A stretch of 41,509 nucleotides of DNA from a virus, in the IMG/VR virus record IMGVR_UViG_3300028364_000020, positions 1-41,509 of that record. One strand, given 5' to 3'. Shown in pieces: positions 15,134 to 24,520 of this stretch. Made by a program: the position numbers and the translations under genes. Numbering within the stretch: the first letter of the stretch is position 1; every line of letters begins with the position of its first letter. Under the pieces are notes generated by a model that was not told the DNA's origin, ran no database searches, and saw only the letters and a list, made by a program, of their open reading frames with translations.

Positions 15134-18100
15134 AATAGGGTGTAGTGCTGGTAAGTTAACAATAGTTGACCCAAACGATAGAGATGGGTTTGATTCAAGT
15201 AATAATATGTCAGTTCCTTTAGAGGATTTAAACATATCTGTTATTTTAAGAACAAGTAGAAAGGCTAGAACAGTATTAAGCACAACAGGTGAAAGTAGTT
15301 CGGTAGAAAGTTCTAGTAAAATATCTGTTAATTTCATTGAAGGAAGTGAAACAGGAGCTGGTAAATCACTAACAACTAAGTATACTGATTTAACTACGGT
15401 ATTTGATAAAGGAACATTAAATAGTGAAACTTTAGGTATCACAAATATCGATATTTCTTTTAATCCATCAATGGCACCAATGATTAGTATTGATTTCGTT
15501 GATGTGAGAGGTAGCTCTATTTTTCAAAACGAGGAAAATATTTCTGGTAATAATTCAGGGAATAAATATGGCGTTTTTTTTCAATTACCATACCCGTTAT
15601 TTGAGTTGGAGATAAAAGGTTATTACGGTAAGCCAGTAACTTACTGTCTTCATATGCTTAAATTTAACGCTAAATTTAATTCAAAAACTGGTAACTTTGA
15701 AATTCAATGTCAATTTGTTGGTTATACTTATGCTATGTTATCGGATTTAATTATTGGGTATATGAAAGCAATACCATATACTGAAATCGGTAAATCGATA
15801 TATGCCGCCATAAATTTAAAAAGAACTTCAAAAATTTTAGATTTAAACGAGTTAATGATTGCCATTGGTAAAATAAATGAAGGTATCCCAAAAATATCAA
15901 ATAATTCTGATGCGTCAAAAAATCTCAATAGTATAAACGAGGCATTAAAACTAATAGATGAAATTAAAAATAATCTAAATATTCTAGGTGTTGCTTTAGA
16001 TGTTATTCCAGAGTTAGCTAGACCTGAATTTACTTTCATTATAAAACCTAATAATAAAAAACCTGATATAGTTAATAAAGCCATCAACGATTATACTTCA
16101 ATGATTTCATTAAATATAGAAAAATTTAACAAACTAACAACTAATATTGTTACCCTTAAATTAATTGATTTTACTGATTTAACTACAATTGGAATAGACA
16201 AAGGTTTAACAGTATTTGAAACTAAAAAATCTTTATCTGGGTCTGAAACCGATGATTATTTAACTGGGGTAATTGGGTCATTTGATGGTATGTTACAATA
16301 CAAAAAAAATATAAATAATTATCTGAATAAATATTATAAAAATGGTTTAAGTGACGATTTAGTTTTTGATGCGTATAATTTAACTAAAATATATAAAACG
16401 TTAGCTAACAGCGTTAACGAACTGAAAAAAACCGAAAAAAATACAAAGATGGTTTTGGCCGAGGAATTAAAAAATTCTTTTAGCAATAACTTAAGTTTTG
16501 AACCAACGGTCAAAAATATAACAGAGATTTTCACTGTAGCTATTGAGGTAATGATGGAAACTATCTATACTGTATCTAATGCGGCAGAACTAAATATAAC
16601 CAGAACTGAAGAATTAGCAAAAAAATTCACAACCGATTTAGTTAGTTCTACAGACATTAAAAAAAATAGCATAAATAAAAATAAATTCTTTGCTTGGCCA
16701 GATTATAAAGAAAAAGAGATTGACGGTAATTTTGTTGATAAATATCTTGGTGATTATGGCGTTTTGGAAAACCCTCAATTAGTTGATGAATTAAACTTTA
16801 TTGATGATTTATTAAAAGCATTTATAATTTCTCAAGAATTAACCAATCAAGTAGAAACAGAAATAGCTACGATTGAAACAACTTGGTTCCCAGTAAACCC
16901 ATTAGATACTAAATTATTTAATGAACAAGAACCGTATGCCAGAACAACTTATACCACTAAAGAAGAAGTGATACGTATGATTATACACAGAGGTATAACA
17001 TTTCTAGGTTATACTAATGGTAGTAACACTTTAGATGTCGAGAATAAAGAAATTGAGGTAATGGCTAAAATAGAAGTTGATGCGATAGTAAGAAACATCA
17101 CAAATAAAACCCTTTTGCAGTCAATTTCTCAATTAAGTTTAGAAGATTATATTAATGTAAAAATAGATAAAAATGATGGTTTTAAAAATTTATTAATAAA
17201 AGCCGAAAATAACTACATATACGCTAACCCAAGGGCTGAAAGAAGGGAAAGCATAATACCAATTAGCGATACCTTTAGTGGTGAATGGTTAATTTCCCCA
17301 GATGAGTTAAAAGAAAAAGCTAGGTGGGATAATAATGCTAATAAAGCAACAGATAGTTTCTTTTTAACCAACTATCACGGTGATGGATTATCAAATAAAA
17401 AACCAATTGATGGAAGTATGTATATGAAAATAATCCCTGTTGATTCATTTAAAAATAACGTAAAATTATTTCCAACCTCAGATAATATTGAAACTGAAAG
17501 TTTGTTTGATTTAGCTAAAATGTCAGATGACACAGTGGATTCAACAGCTGGCTATAATTCATTTGGTGGTTCTTTGGGTATTCAAGAATATGTTAAAATG
17601 GATTTTGGTGGTAGTATTGGGTCAAAACTACCTTTAATGTACGTCTTTTACAGAAATTCAGCCAGTAAAGGTTTAAGTAGAAGCAGAAAATTATCGGCAG
17701 ATAAGATTACACCACTCAAGACAAAGTATGATTTTGATAAAGAAAGTCTGATGACTACTAGAAGTACACCTAAAGAAAAAGAAAAATTTTTTTTAGATAA
17801 TGAAGATAATGTTTTACATGAAGATATCGGGCTTAATAGAGAATTATTTAATGCGTTAATTAATGGTGATACATCAATTACCTTCCCATATTTTGAACAA
17901 CCAGCATTCGATACTAGTTTTACTACTGGTTTTGGCACTGAAGAATATAGGAGTAGTACTGATAATCATTCTTTTTCATTATTTGGTAGTAAATTTTATT
18001 ATGGTCAGAGTAGAGCAAAGATTGAATCTCAAGATGGAAGTATTTATTTCTGTGGAAATTATTCCAAAGCCTTTTTGTTTTTAAACAACTTACCTTGGAA

Positions 18101-21100
18101 TACATCAGATGGTTCACCTTTTGAAGTAAACGAAATAAAACATTTATTCAATCAAAAAGCTGGGTTCATTCATTCTCCAAGACTATGGTGTGCTTGGGTT
18201 GGGAGCATATTATGGAGATTATCTTCAGAGGACCCAATCATTGAGGGCGGTTTATTAATTGGTGGTGGTTCTGGTGTTAGTGATGGAAACAGAACCAACG
18301 ATAACCCTAAAGACCCCATATTTTGGAGTAAAAATGGTGAAACACTTTGGGATGTAACTTTTGGTGGCAACCATGATAGGGACGAGTTGTTACAGTGGCT
18401 AGAATGGGGTCTATCGTTAGGTAAAGATTACGTAAACATTGATAAAGATTCTCTCTTTAGAAGATTACCTATTCAAGTAATTGAAGAATTTAAAAACTCT
18501 TTTTTCAGTTTTGTTAATGGAACTGATGATAAGGTAAGTTGGAATGAACTTAAAAATGAACTAGAAATTTTTTCAGGCAACTCTACTGAGTTTAATTCAT
18601 TTTTAAATACCATAAAAAACGCTGTAAATGAAAAAAACGACACGATAAGTGTTGTTAACTATATAAATGACAAATTTAAAAGTAAAAATTATGTTATAAT
18701 GACACCTATTGGCCCCCCAAGAAATGAATCGAATGTGTCTAGTCGGGATAACGATTATTTAGCTTTAGAAATGGGTGGTAACTATGCCACTAATTCTGGG
18801 GTTAAGGCATTAATCGATGCTATGAAACAAGAAGTTATTATCGTTAACAATAATTATAAAATATGGAGGGATGAAACTGACTCTGGTAATAACAGATACA
18901 TAAACTCCGTTTCTGTCGCATCATTTAACATATATTTATCGGCTCTAATTACTGAAATAAAAACACAAATTGACTCTTTTTCACCAACATTAATTAAAAG
19001 AAAAATTGAACAACAAGTTTTTGGGACAACAGATGAGAGTGTAATTAAATTTATTTTATATACAACATGTAAAAACATAAACGATAAATGGTTAGCTGGA
19101 GCTACCGACCCAAAGAATTTAATTTTTCAATGTGGTGATAGTAGTAGTAGAAGTGTGAGGAGTAAGGTAGATTTAGAACTTGCCAAAAATAATGGTCGTG
19201 ATACACCAAGTCTTATTGATAGTTTTAGATTTGTCAGTAGGTCATTTCAAGACATAGGCGACAAATTATTTATCAACCCTATACCTGTTAATAACTATTT
19301 AATAAAATCACCTAACACTTCTGCATATGACGCTATTAGTGGGTTATTGGATTCAAATAAATTTGTTTTCAATGCATTACCTACTTTTGTGAACTACAAA
19401 GACCCTGAAAACCTTAAAGCCATGTTTGGGACATACCCAAATTACGAAGAAGCAATAGCAAACGGTTCATGCGGACCTAACTTTGTTTGTGTTTATGCTG
19501 GACAACCATCAAAACATTTAGATTTTAATAATTCAGAATATGGTAATGATAGTTTTGATTTTGAGTGTAATGATGGAAACGTTTCTACCGATGCACCAAA
19601 TGATTTCACTACCGATATATCAGATGGGGAAGACCCAGTTGCAGTGTTTAAAGTTGCTTATGGTCAACAAAATCAAAATATATTTAAAGATATTTTATTA
19701 GACCAAAGTGAATTTATCGAAACTGATGAGTCTTTACAAATTCAAGAGGACATTTCACAAAAAGGTGGTCAAACTAATAGGTCTTTAGCTGGACAAAATA
19801 TTTTTAATGTATATTCAGTCAGAAGTTACAAAGCACAAGTTGAAATGATGGGTAACGCCATGATTCAACCTATGATGTATTTTCAATTGGACAACATACC
19901 CATGTTTCATGGTGCTTATATGATTACAGGAGTAAAACATAATATAAAACCAAATTATATGTCAACAGTATTTACTGGTACAAGGACTAGATATTCTGAC
20001 ACACCATTGATTACGGCATATGATTTATTTATGTCACTTACTGATTCAATAGATACGGAAAATGCTGGGACTGGTGTTATAGATGGTGAAACTGGTAGTT
20101 TTAAAACTGGAAGTTATGCACCAATAATCCAAACAATAATAGAAAATGGTAGTCTTAATTCAATAATAGAAAGTAATAATATAACTTTAACTAAAATAGA
20201 TAAAATAAAATATATTAGTTTTGAATTAGACCCAGATAAAAGAATGCTTACTGAGGCTGCTGTACCATTAACTAATATGTTAACTGATTGGGGTAAATGG
20301 ATGAGTGAAAACGATTTCACACCAGTTTCTGGTTCTGGAGATAACGCTATACATGCATATATAACCTCTATGTATAGAGTGAGACCCAAACAAAACTCAC
20401 CACATGGTTGGGGTATTGCTGTTGATTTACAAATGTTTAGGCGAAATGGTTCGGAAGGTATTTTTAGAAATGAATTCACCACTGGTAGCCCAGCTAAATT
20501 TTTTAATTTTGAAGAAAACCCAGCAATTGGTTGGTTATATAGAAATTCTTACAAATATGGTTTCGTACAACCATATTGGGCCAACGATGGTCAAGGATTA
20601 GGTAAAGTAAATGGTGAAGAACACTGGCATTGGGAATATCATGGTAAATCAGCTATTTGTATGTTAAGGAATAGACCAATACCAGGTGCTGGAGGCAATA
20701 AAGCCTCTGACAATCCATTGTCTGAAATAAAAGAAGAATTAATTAAACCATTTGTTAAAAACCCTAAAGGCAAAGATGGAAAAGAAGCGGTATACATTGG
20801 GTGTAATTATAAGACAATCAACGCCAGTGATAGACAAAATGGTATAGAAGGAGCGATTGGGTGTAAATCACCAAAATATGATTTTAAATTCCAAAATCCA
20901 ATCCCAGAACCTACACTAATTGGTTATAATACGACAGTTAATAAAATTAAATTAATAACATCCGATATTGGGTTAGGTAAGGCTGTTTTTGCTATTATGT
21001 TTGCGGAAGCTAGTAAAAATGCAGAAAGAACTAGCTTCAAATCAGCTGGTGGTTTTAATTATTCTGGTGTTCAGACGGATGGTGGTAAATGGGGTTCACC

Positions 21101-21374
21101 TGGGATTACTGGTCAATATTGTAGAGTTGATAGTGGCGGTAAAACAAGAGCGTTTGCTGTATTTGATGATGATGATGGTTTCTTAAAATTTATGGTTGAT
21201 AGAGTCAGAAGTAAAGGATTCAATAGTGATAATGCTAATGATTGGGTAACAACATATATTAATCGATGGTGGTCACCAGCGGATAAAGCTAATTTTAATT
21301 TAGGAACACCTACATTTAATCAAAAATTAGCTATTTATAATTCAGCTATTAAAAGATGGGACCAATTTGCATAA
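15123..21374 (+). CDS. Giant baseplate hub with two C-terminal cell-wall hydrolase-like domains
   Basis: 2083 residues from ATG 15123, which overlaps the upstream gene's end; an in-frame GTG at 15075 is less likely. The segment near 1575-1625, P-M-M-Y-F-Q-L-D-N-I-P-M-F-H-G-A-Y-M-I-T-G-V-K-H, resembles hub proteins of the gp27/gpD type. Residues about 1720-1850 form an M15 D-Ala-D-Ala carboxypeptidase/endopeptidase domain, with S-P-H-G-W-G-I-A-V-D near 1759 and E-E-H-W-H-W-E-Y-H near 1831 supplying the zinc ligands. The last 150 residues, with F-A-E-A-S-K-N, G-F-N-Y-S-G-V-Q-T and F-A-V-F-D-D-D-D-G-F, resemble GH73/FlgJ-type glucosaminidases. T4 gp5 has only a lysozyme, so here peptide and glycan bonds may both be cut during injection. 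The remaining 1500 residues are not assigned. Confidence 0.7.
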   Translation: MENKIGCSAGKLTIVDPNDRDGFDSSNNMSVPLEDLNISVILRTSRKARTVLSTTGESSSVESSSKISVNFIEGSETGAGKSLTTKYTDLTTVFDKGTLNSETLGITNIDISFNPSMAPMISIDFVDVRGSSIFQNEENISGNNSGNKYGVFFQLPYPLFELEIKGYYGKPVTYCLHMLKFNAKFNSKTGNFEIQCQFVGYTYAMLSDLIIGYMKAIPYTEIGKSIYAAINLKRTSKILDLNELMIAIGKINEGIPKISNNSDASKNLNSINEALKLIDEIKNNLNILGVALDVIPELARPEFTFIIKPNNKKPDIVNKAINDYTSMISLNIEKFNKLTTNIVTLKLIDFTDLTTIGIDKGLTVFETKKSLSGSETDDYLTGVIGSFDGMLQYKKNINNYLNKYYKNGLSDDLVFDAYNLTKIYKTLANSVNELKKTEKNTKMVLAEELKNSFSNNLSFEPTVKNITEIFTVAIEVMMETIYTVSNAAELNITRTEELAKKFTTDLVSSTDIKKNSINKNKFFAWPDYKEKEIDGNFVDKYLGDYGVLENPQLVDELNFIDDLLKAFIISQELTNQVETEIATIETTWFPVNPLDTKLFNEQEPYARTTYTTKEEVIRMIIHRGITFLGYTNGSNTLDVENKEIEVMAKIEVDAIVRNITNKTLLQSISQLSLEDYINVKIDKNDGFKNLLIKAENNYIYANPRAERRESIIPISDTFSGEWLISPDELKEKARWDNNANKATDSFFLTNYHGDGLSNKKPIDGSMYMKIIPVDSFKNNVKLFPTSDNIETESLFDLAKMSDDTVDSTAGYNSFGGSLGIQEYVKMDFGGSIGSKLPLMYVFYRNSASKGLSRSRKLSADKITPLKTKYDFDKESLMTTRSTPKEKEKFFLDNEDNVLHEDIGLNRELFNALINGDTSITFPYFEQPAFDTSFTTGFGTEEYRSSTDNHSFSLFGSKFYYGQSRAKIESQDGSIYFCGNYSKAFLFLNNLPWNTSDGSPFEVNEIKHLFNQKAGFIHSPRLWCAWVGSILWRLSSEDPIIEGGLLIGGGSGVSDGNRTNDNPKDPIFWSKNGETLWDVTFGGNHDRDELLQWLEWGLSLGKDYVNIDKDSLFRRLPIQVIEEFKNSFFSFVNGTDDKVSWNELKNELEIFSGNSTEFNSFLNTIKNAVNEKNDTISVVNYINDKFKSKNYVIMTPIGPPRNESNVSSRDNDYLALEMGGNYATNSGVKALIDAMKQEVIIVNNNYKIWRDETDSGNNRYINSVSVASFNIYLSALITEIKTQIDSFSPTLIKRKIEQQVFGTTDESVIKFILYTTCKNINDKWLAGATDPKNLIFQCGDSSSRSVRSKVDLELAKNNGRDTPSLIDSFRFVSRSFQDIGDKLFINPIPVNNYLIKSPNTSAYDAISGLLDSNKFVFNALPTFVNYKDPENLKAMFGTYPNYEEAIANGSCGPNFVCVYAGQPSKHLDFNNSEYGNDSFDFECNDGNVSTDAPNDFTTDISDGEDPVAVFKVAYGQQNQNIFKDILLDQSEFIETDESLQIQEDISQKGGQTNRSLAGQNIFNVYSVRSYKAQVEMMGNAMIQPMMYFQLDNIPMFHGAYMITGVKHNIKPNYMSTVFTGTRTRYSDTPLITAYDLFMSLTDSIDTENAGTGVIDGETGSFKTGSYAPIIQTIIENGSLNSIIESNNITLTKIDKIKYISFELDPDKRMLTEAAVPLTNMLTDWGKWMSENDFTPVSGSGDNAIHAYITSMYRVRPKQNSPHGWGIAVDLQMFRRNGSEGIFRNEFTTGSPAKFFNFEENPAIGWLYRNSYKYGFVQPYWANDGQGLGKVNGEEHWHWEYHGKSAICMLRNRPIPGAGGNKASDNPLSEIKEELIKPFVKNPKGKDGKEAVYIGCNYKTINASDRQNGIEGAIGCKSPKYDFKFQNPIPEPTLIGYNTTVNKIKLITSDIGLGKAVFAIMFAEASKNAERTSFKSAGGFNYSGVQTDGGKWGSPGITGQYCRVDSGGKTRAFAVFDDDDGFLKFMVDRVRSKGFNSDNANDWVTTYINRWWSPADKANFNLGTPTFNQKLAIYNSAIKRWDQFA

Positions 21375-21397
21375 TTTAAAATAATTTAGTAACTTTG
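21367..21397 (+). promoter_or_regulatory. Bacteroidetes-type promoter
   Basis: TTG (21367-21369), 20 bases and TAACTTTG (21390-21397) overlap the end of the hub gene. The TAACTTTG element ends only four bases before the ATG at 21402, so the leader would be extremely short or absent. Confidence 0.45.
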
Positions 21398-21401
21398 CTT
21401 T

Positions 21402-22037
21402 ATGAAAATAGCAAATATAGTCTCAACACATTCAGTAAATGTAAGTAAAGCATTTAATATTGTGGGTTCCATGGATGAAATCATCCATGGAATACCCACT
21501 TTAATTTTAGGGTTTTATTATGTGAACAATAATTATCCAGATTTTGATATTTTGGAGAGAAAATTGGGTGAAAACCTATATTGGACATTCAAAAAAACAG
21601 AAAGAAGAGATAAATACGAGGAAGATTTGAGATGGTTTGTTAATTTAGTGGTATCACAATTATTTGATAAAATTTCATATGTTTTTGTAGACGTAATACA
21701 ATTTTCAGACATTACCATTAAAAAAATAGTGAAAAAATTCTTTAATATGGAGAATAAAATAAGCTATCAAAATGGTCAAATGATTTATATATATGCGGAA
21801 AATATTATACTAGGGATAGATTTAAAATTATTGAGATTTGTAGGTATAAATGTTTCTAAGATTAAAAATAAAATTAAGGCTAAAAGTTCTGTGTTTTTCA
21901 CAGATGATACCATATTTATAGAGGATAAAACTAATATAACTGGACTTGAAAATAATGTTCGTTATACACCATTTTTATTTTCAATAACAAACAATGAAGA
22001 AAACAGTCCTACTAGCATCATTCATAAATCCAAATAA
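21402..22037 (+). CDS. Hypothetical protein, 211 residues
   Basis: Not recognised. It begins M-K-I-A-N-I-V-S-T-H-S-V-N-V and contains the hydrophobic segment I-P-T-L-I-L-G-F-Y-Y-V, then W-T-F-K-K-T-E-R-R-D-K-Y-E-E-D-L. It is an alpha/beta-looking soluble protein without signal peptide or membrane segment. A 12-bp hairpin (21467-21492) with extra outer pairing lies about 65 bases into the coding sequence. The gene overlaps the next by 44 bases and has a host-type promoter at its start, so the pair is probably an operon. The position, between the hub gene and the replication block, gives no function. Confidence 0.6.
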   Translation: MKIANIVSTHSVNVSKAFNIVGSMDEIIHGIPTLILGFYYVNNNYPDFDILERKLGENLYWTFKKTERRDKYEEDLRWFVNLVVSQLFDKISYVFVDVIQFSDITIKKIVKKFFNMENKISYQNGQMIYIYAENIILGIDLKLLRFVGINVSKIKNKIKAKSSVFFTDDTIFIEDKTNITGLENNVRYTPFLFSITNNEENSPTSIIHKSK

Positions 22038-22398
22038 AATCGATTATTTTCTAAACTATTTAGAAAATGATTTTAATATAAAAAAAAATAAAGTTTTTAT
22101 ATTTAAAAATATAGATGATGACTCAAAACTAATTTTTACTTTTAGAGTAAACGTATTGAAGGATGAACCAATAAATATAAAAGAAATGTTCCCAAATTCA
22201 ATCATAATCCATAAAAGATTAAACGTTTTATACACAATAAATGGTTTAAATCTTTTAATAAAAGAAAAATATCCAGACACCTATGATTTTATTGAAAACA
22301 AAACAGTAAAATTAAATTGGAGTGAATACAATAATAAAATAATATTAATTAGTAATAAAGAACTTAAAATTTTAAGTATAAGTCGAGTTTTTAATTAA
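21994..22398 (+). CDS. Hypothetical protein, 134 residues
   Basis: Not recognised. It starts M-K-K-T-V-L-L-A-S-F-I-N-P-N-K-I-D-Y-F inside the end of the preceding gene. The predicted strands V-F-I-F-K-N-I and L-I-F-T-F-R-V, and a later N-V-L-Y-T-I-N-G-L-N-L-L-I segment, suggest a compact alpha/beta fold. The 44-base overlap implies co-translation with the 211-residue protein, so the two may act together. Confidence 0.6.
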   Translation: MKKTVLLASFINPNKIDYFLNYLENDFNIKKNKVFIFKNIDDDSKLIFTFRVNVLKDEPINIKEMFPNSIIIHKRLNVLYTINGLNLLIKEKYPDTYDFIENKTVKLNWSEYNNKIILISNKELKILSISRVFN

Positions 22399-22405
22399 AT
22401 TAAGA

Positions 22406-22413
22406 TATTTATA
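22406..22413 (+). promoter_or_regulatory. TATTTATA motif before 22448 gene
   Basis: A copy of the recurrent motif lies 34 bases upstream of the ATG, in the first intergenic gap after the two overlapping genes. Confidence 0.4.
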
Positions 22414-22447
22414 TATAACAATAATTTAAATAAAAAATTAATTTAAT

Positions 22448-22636
22448 ATGGAAGATAAGAAACAAAATAACAAAAAAACACAACTAAATAGTGATTTAGA
22501 CGAATTTTTAGATACTACCAATGAATATAAACCAAATTGTCCTGATGGTGTTTGCATTATCAAAGGTGATAGAAGTTTGGTTGAAAGAATAAATAAAAAA
22601 ATAATTACAGAAGACGGAAGACAACTATTATACTAA
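22448..22636 (+). CDS. Small hypothetical protein, 62 residues
   Basis: Not recognised. The N-terminal third is Lys/Asn/Gln-rich. The centre has C-P-D-G-V-C, a possible metal-binding or redox cysteine pair, and the C-terminus reads S-L-V-E-R-I-N-K-K-I-I-T-E-D-G-R-Q-L-L. Its stop shares one base with the start of the next gene (TAATG), which indicates translational coupling. The two products may belong to the same particle or complex. Confidence 0.55.
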   Translation: MEDKKQNNKKTQLNSDLDEFLDTTNEYKPNCPDGVCIIKGDRSLVERINKKIITEDGRQLLY

Positions 22637-23421
22637 TGTTTAAAAAAACTAAACTAAACCCAGAATTACTGAAAGAAGAATTGAAACGTTTTAAAGTATT
22701 AGAAAGTTATGATTTCTACCAAGAAAGGAAAGAAGAACCAAAGTACGATGAGGGGTTATACGAAGCTGAAGAAGAAGAAGAAACAAATGAGGATTTACCA
22801 CCTACAGATAATGAACCTGATAGCGACATAGATATGGCAGCTGCTGGTGAAATTGGTGATGAACTAGGGTTAGATGCTGACCCAGAAGCCCCAGTTGGAG
22901 AACTCCCAGAACCAGAAGCGGAACCAGAAGGAGAGTTAGAACCAGAGACTCCAGATGAATTAGGAGAACCTATGGAAGAACCAGTTGATGACGAAGTAGA
23001 GATTGACGTTACTTCTTTAGTTCAAGGCTCAGAAGAAGCTAAATCAGCGGCAGAAGAAGCCAGTAAAAACTCAGAAATGTTGTTATCAAAATTAAGTGAT
23101 TTAGAAAACAGAATTGCTAAAATGGATGCCGTTTCAAGTAAAATTGAAAATTTAGAAAAAGAAATTATAAAAAGAAACCCAACACCAGTTGAAAAACTAG
23201 AGATGCGTTCACTAGATTCATTTCCATACAGCCAGAAATTAACTGACTATTGGAAAGATAAAGAAGGAGCATATGATGTTATGGGTAATGAAGAAATAAA
23301 AAAGAAAGAATACGTTCTTAAAAAAAGTGATGTAGATTATTCTTACAGTGAACCAAACGTTAAAAAAAGTTTTGGTTTTGACGATAATAAATTCGAAGAA
23401 GAAGATGATAACGAATTTTAA
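22636..23421 (+). CDS. Acidic coiled-coil protein, possibly virion-related
   Basis: 261 residues. The first 30 residues form a basic amphipathic region (L-L-K-E-E-L-K-R-F-K-V-L-E-S-Y-D-F-Y). Residues about 35-130 are extremely acidic and Pro-rich (E-P-E repeats), and about 135-180 is a predicted coiled coil (L-S-D-L-E-N-R-I-A-K-M-D). The C-terminal part contains F-P-Y-S-Q-K-L-T-D-Y-W-K-D-K-E-G-A-Y-D-V and ends in an acidic tail. The acidic/coiled composition recalls scaffold or internal head proteins, but this is not a homology call. A host-type promoter for the gp32 gene follows it. Confidence 0.6.
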   Translation: MFKKTKLNPELLKEELKRFKVLESYDFYQERKEEPKYDEGLYEAEEEEETNEDLPPTDNEPDSDIDMAAAGEIGDELGLDADPEAPVGELPEPEAEPEGELEPETPDELGEPMEEPVDDEVEIDVTSLVQGSEEAKSAAEEASKNSEMLLSKLSDLENRIAKMDAVSSKIENLEKEIIKRNPTPVEKLEMRSLDSFPYSQKLTDYWKDKEGAYDVMGNEEIKKKEYVLKKSDVDYSYSEPNVKKSFGFDDNKFEEEDDNEF

Positions 23422-23432
23422 ATAAAAAAAAG

Positions 23433-23462
23433 TTGTTAAAAATATTTTTATTAGTATCTTTG
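23433..23462 (+). promoter_or_regulatory. Bacteroidetes-type promoter for gp32 gene
   Basis: TTG (23433-23435), a 19-base spacer and TATCTTTG (23455-23462) are a near-ideal match to the Bacteroidetes consensus. It starts the replication block and leaves a leader of about 85 bases. Confidence 0.65.
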
Positions 23463-23505
23463 TATGTAATTATTACGATACGATTTACTTTTAAATAAAA
23501 TTAAT

Positions 23506-23515
23506 TATATTTATA
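23506..23515 (+). promoter_or_regulatory. TATATTTATA motif before gp32 gene
   Basis: A perfect motif copy lies 39 bases before the ATG and downstream of the host-type promoter. The gp32 gene may therefore be transcribed in two phases. Confidence 0.4.
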
Positions 23516-23554
23516 TGTAATTACACATAAGCATAACAAATAAAGCAAAAAAAC

Positions 23555-24436
23555 ATGAGCACAGGACAAGACAAATTACTAGCTATGATAGCACAGTACG
23601 AAAAAAACAACTCACCAAAGTTTGAGAAAAAAGAAGTAAAGGTTTATGATTTAGCCAACTACTTTACAACTTATCTCCCAAAAGGAACAAACTCAGCCAC
23701 AAAACAAATCAGAATTATCCCTACGGAAAGTGGTTCACCTTTTCAAGATTTTTTTGGACATAAAGTTCAAGTAGATGGTGAATGGAAAACATTTGCATGT
23801 TTAAAAGCCGAAAATAATGAAGCGTGTCCATTTTGTGAAGCACGAGAAGCATTGATGGCTACTGGTAAAGATTCTGATAGAGAATATGCAAAAAAGTACA
23901 ACCAAAAACAAATGTATATTGTTAAAGTAATTGATAGAGAGAACGAAGCAGATGGAGTTAAATTCTGGAGATTTAATCACAGTTACAGTAAAGATGGTGT
24001 TTACGATAAAGTTATCGGTATTTTAAATGCGATTAAAAAAGATATTACTGACGAAGAAACTGGTCGTGATTTATTATTAACAATCACTAGAAACTCAAGA
24101 GACATCGCAATCGTATCTGGGATAGCTACTTTGGACCCAACCCCATTAACTTTAGACCCAGCACTTAAAGAATTGTGGGTAAATGATACTAGAACTTGGA
24201 GAGATGTTTACGCTGAAAGAAATTACGAATATTTAGAAATTATAGTAAATGGTGGAATTCCTGTATGGGACAAAGAAGAAAAGAAATTCGTAAACAGTTT
24301 AACCAAAGACAAGGTAGAAGAAACTAAAGATGTTAATTCAGGTATTGAAAGCGTTAAAAACAAAATGCAACTTACCACTACCGCTGTAGAAGAAAATAAA
24401 GTTGATGTAGATGAAAATGATGATTTACCATTTTAG
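23555..24436 (+). CDS. gp32: Single-stranded DNA-binding protein (T4 gp32-like)
   Basis: 293 residues, close to T4 gp32 (301). The zinc site is visible as H69, C82, C91 and C94 (H-K-V...A-C-L-K...A-C-P-F-C-E), with spacing almost the same as T4's H64, C77, C87, C90. The N-terminus is basic and helical, suited to cooperative self-binding. The extreme C-terminus, D-E-N-D-D-L-P-F, is the acidic tip with which many SSBs recruit replication and recombination partners. The protein coats ssDNA during phage replication and recombination. It heads the replication block and is set off by a strong promoter upstream and a terminator downstream, consistent with high demand. Confidence 0.92.
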   Translation: MSTGQDKLLAMIAQYEKNNSPKFEKKEVKVYDLANYFTTYLPKGTNSATKQIRIIPTESGSPFQDFFGHKVQVDGEWKTFACLKAENNEACPFCEAREALMATGKDSDREYAKKYNQKQMYIVKVIDRENEADGVKFWRFNHSYSKDGVYDKVIGILNAIKKDITDEETGRDLLLTITRNSRDIAIVSGIATLDPTPLTLDPALKELWVNDTRTWRDVYAERNYEYLEIIVNGGIPVWDKEEKKFVNSLTKDKVEETKDVNSGIESVKNKMQLTTTAVEENKVDVDENDDLPF

Positions 24437-24460
24437 TGAACCTAAAATAAAATAAAACAA

Positions 24461-24487
24461 AAAAAGAGGTGTATAACCTCTTTTTTT
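24461..24487 (+). terminator. Rho-independent terminator after gp32 gene
   Basis: A 10-bp stem (AAAAAGAGGT at 24461-24470 with ACCTCTTTTT at 24476-24485), loop GTATA, then further T. Confidence 0.85.
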
Positions 24488-24520
24488 ATCTAAAATAATT
24501 AAATTTTAAAAATAAGTTAA

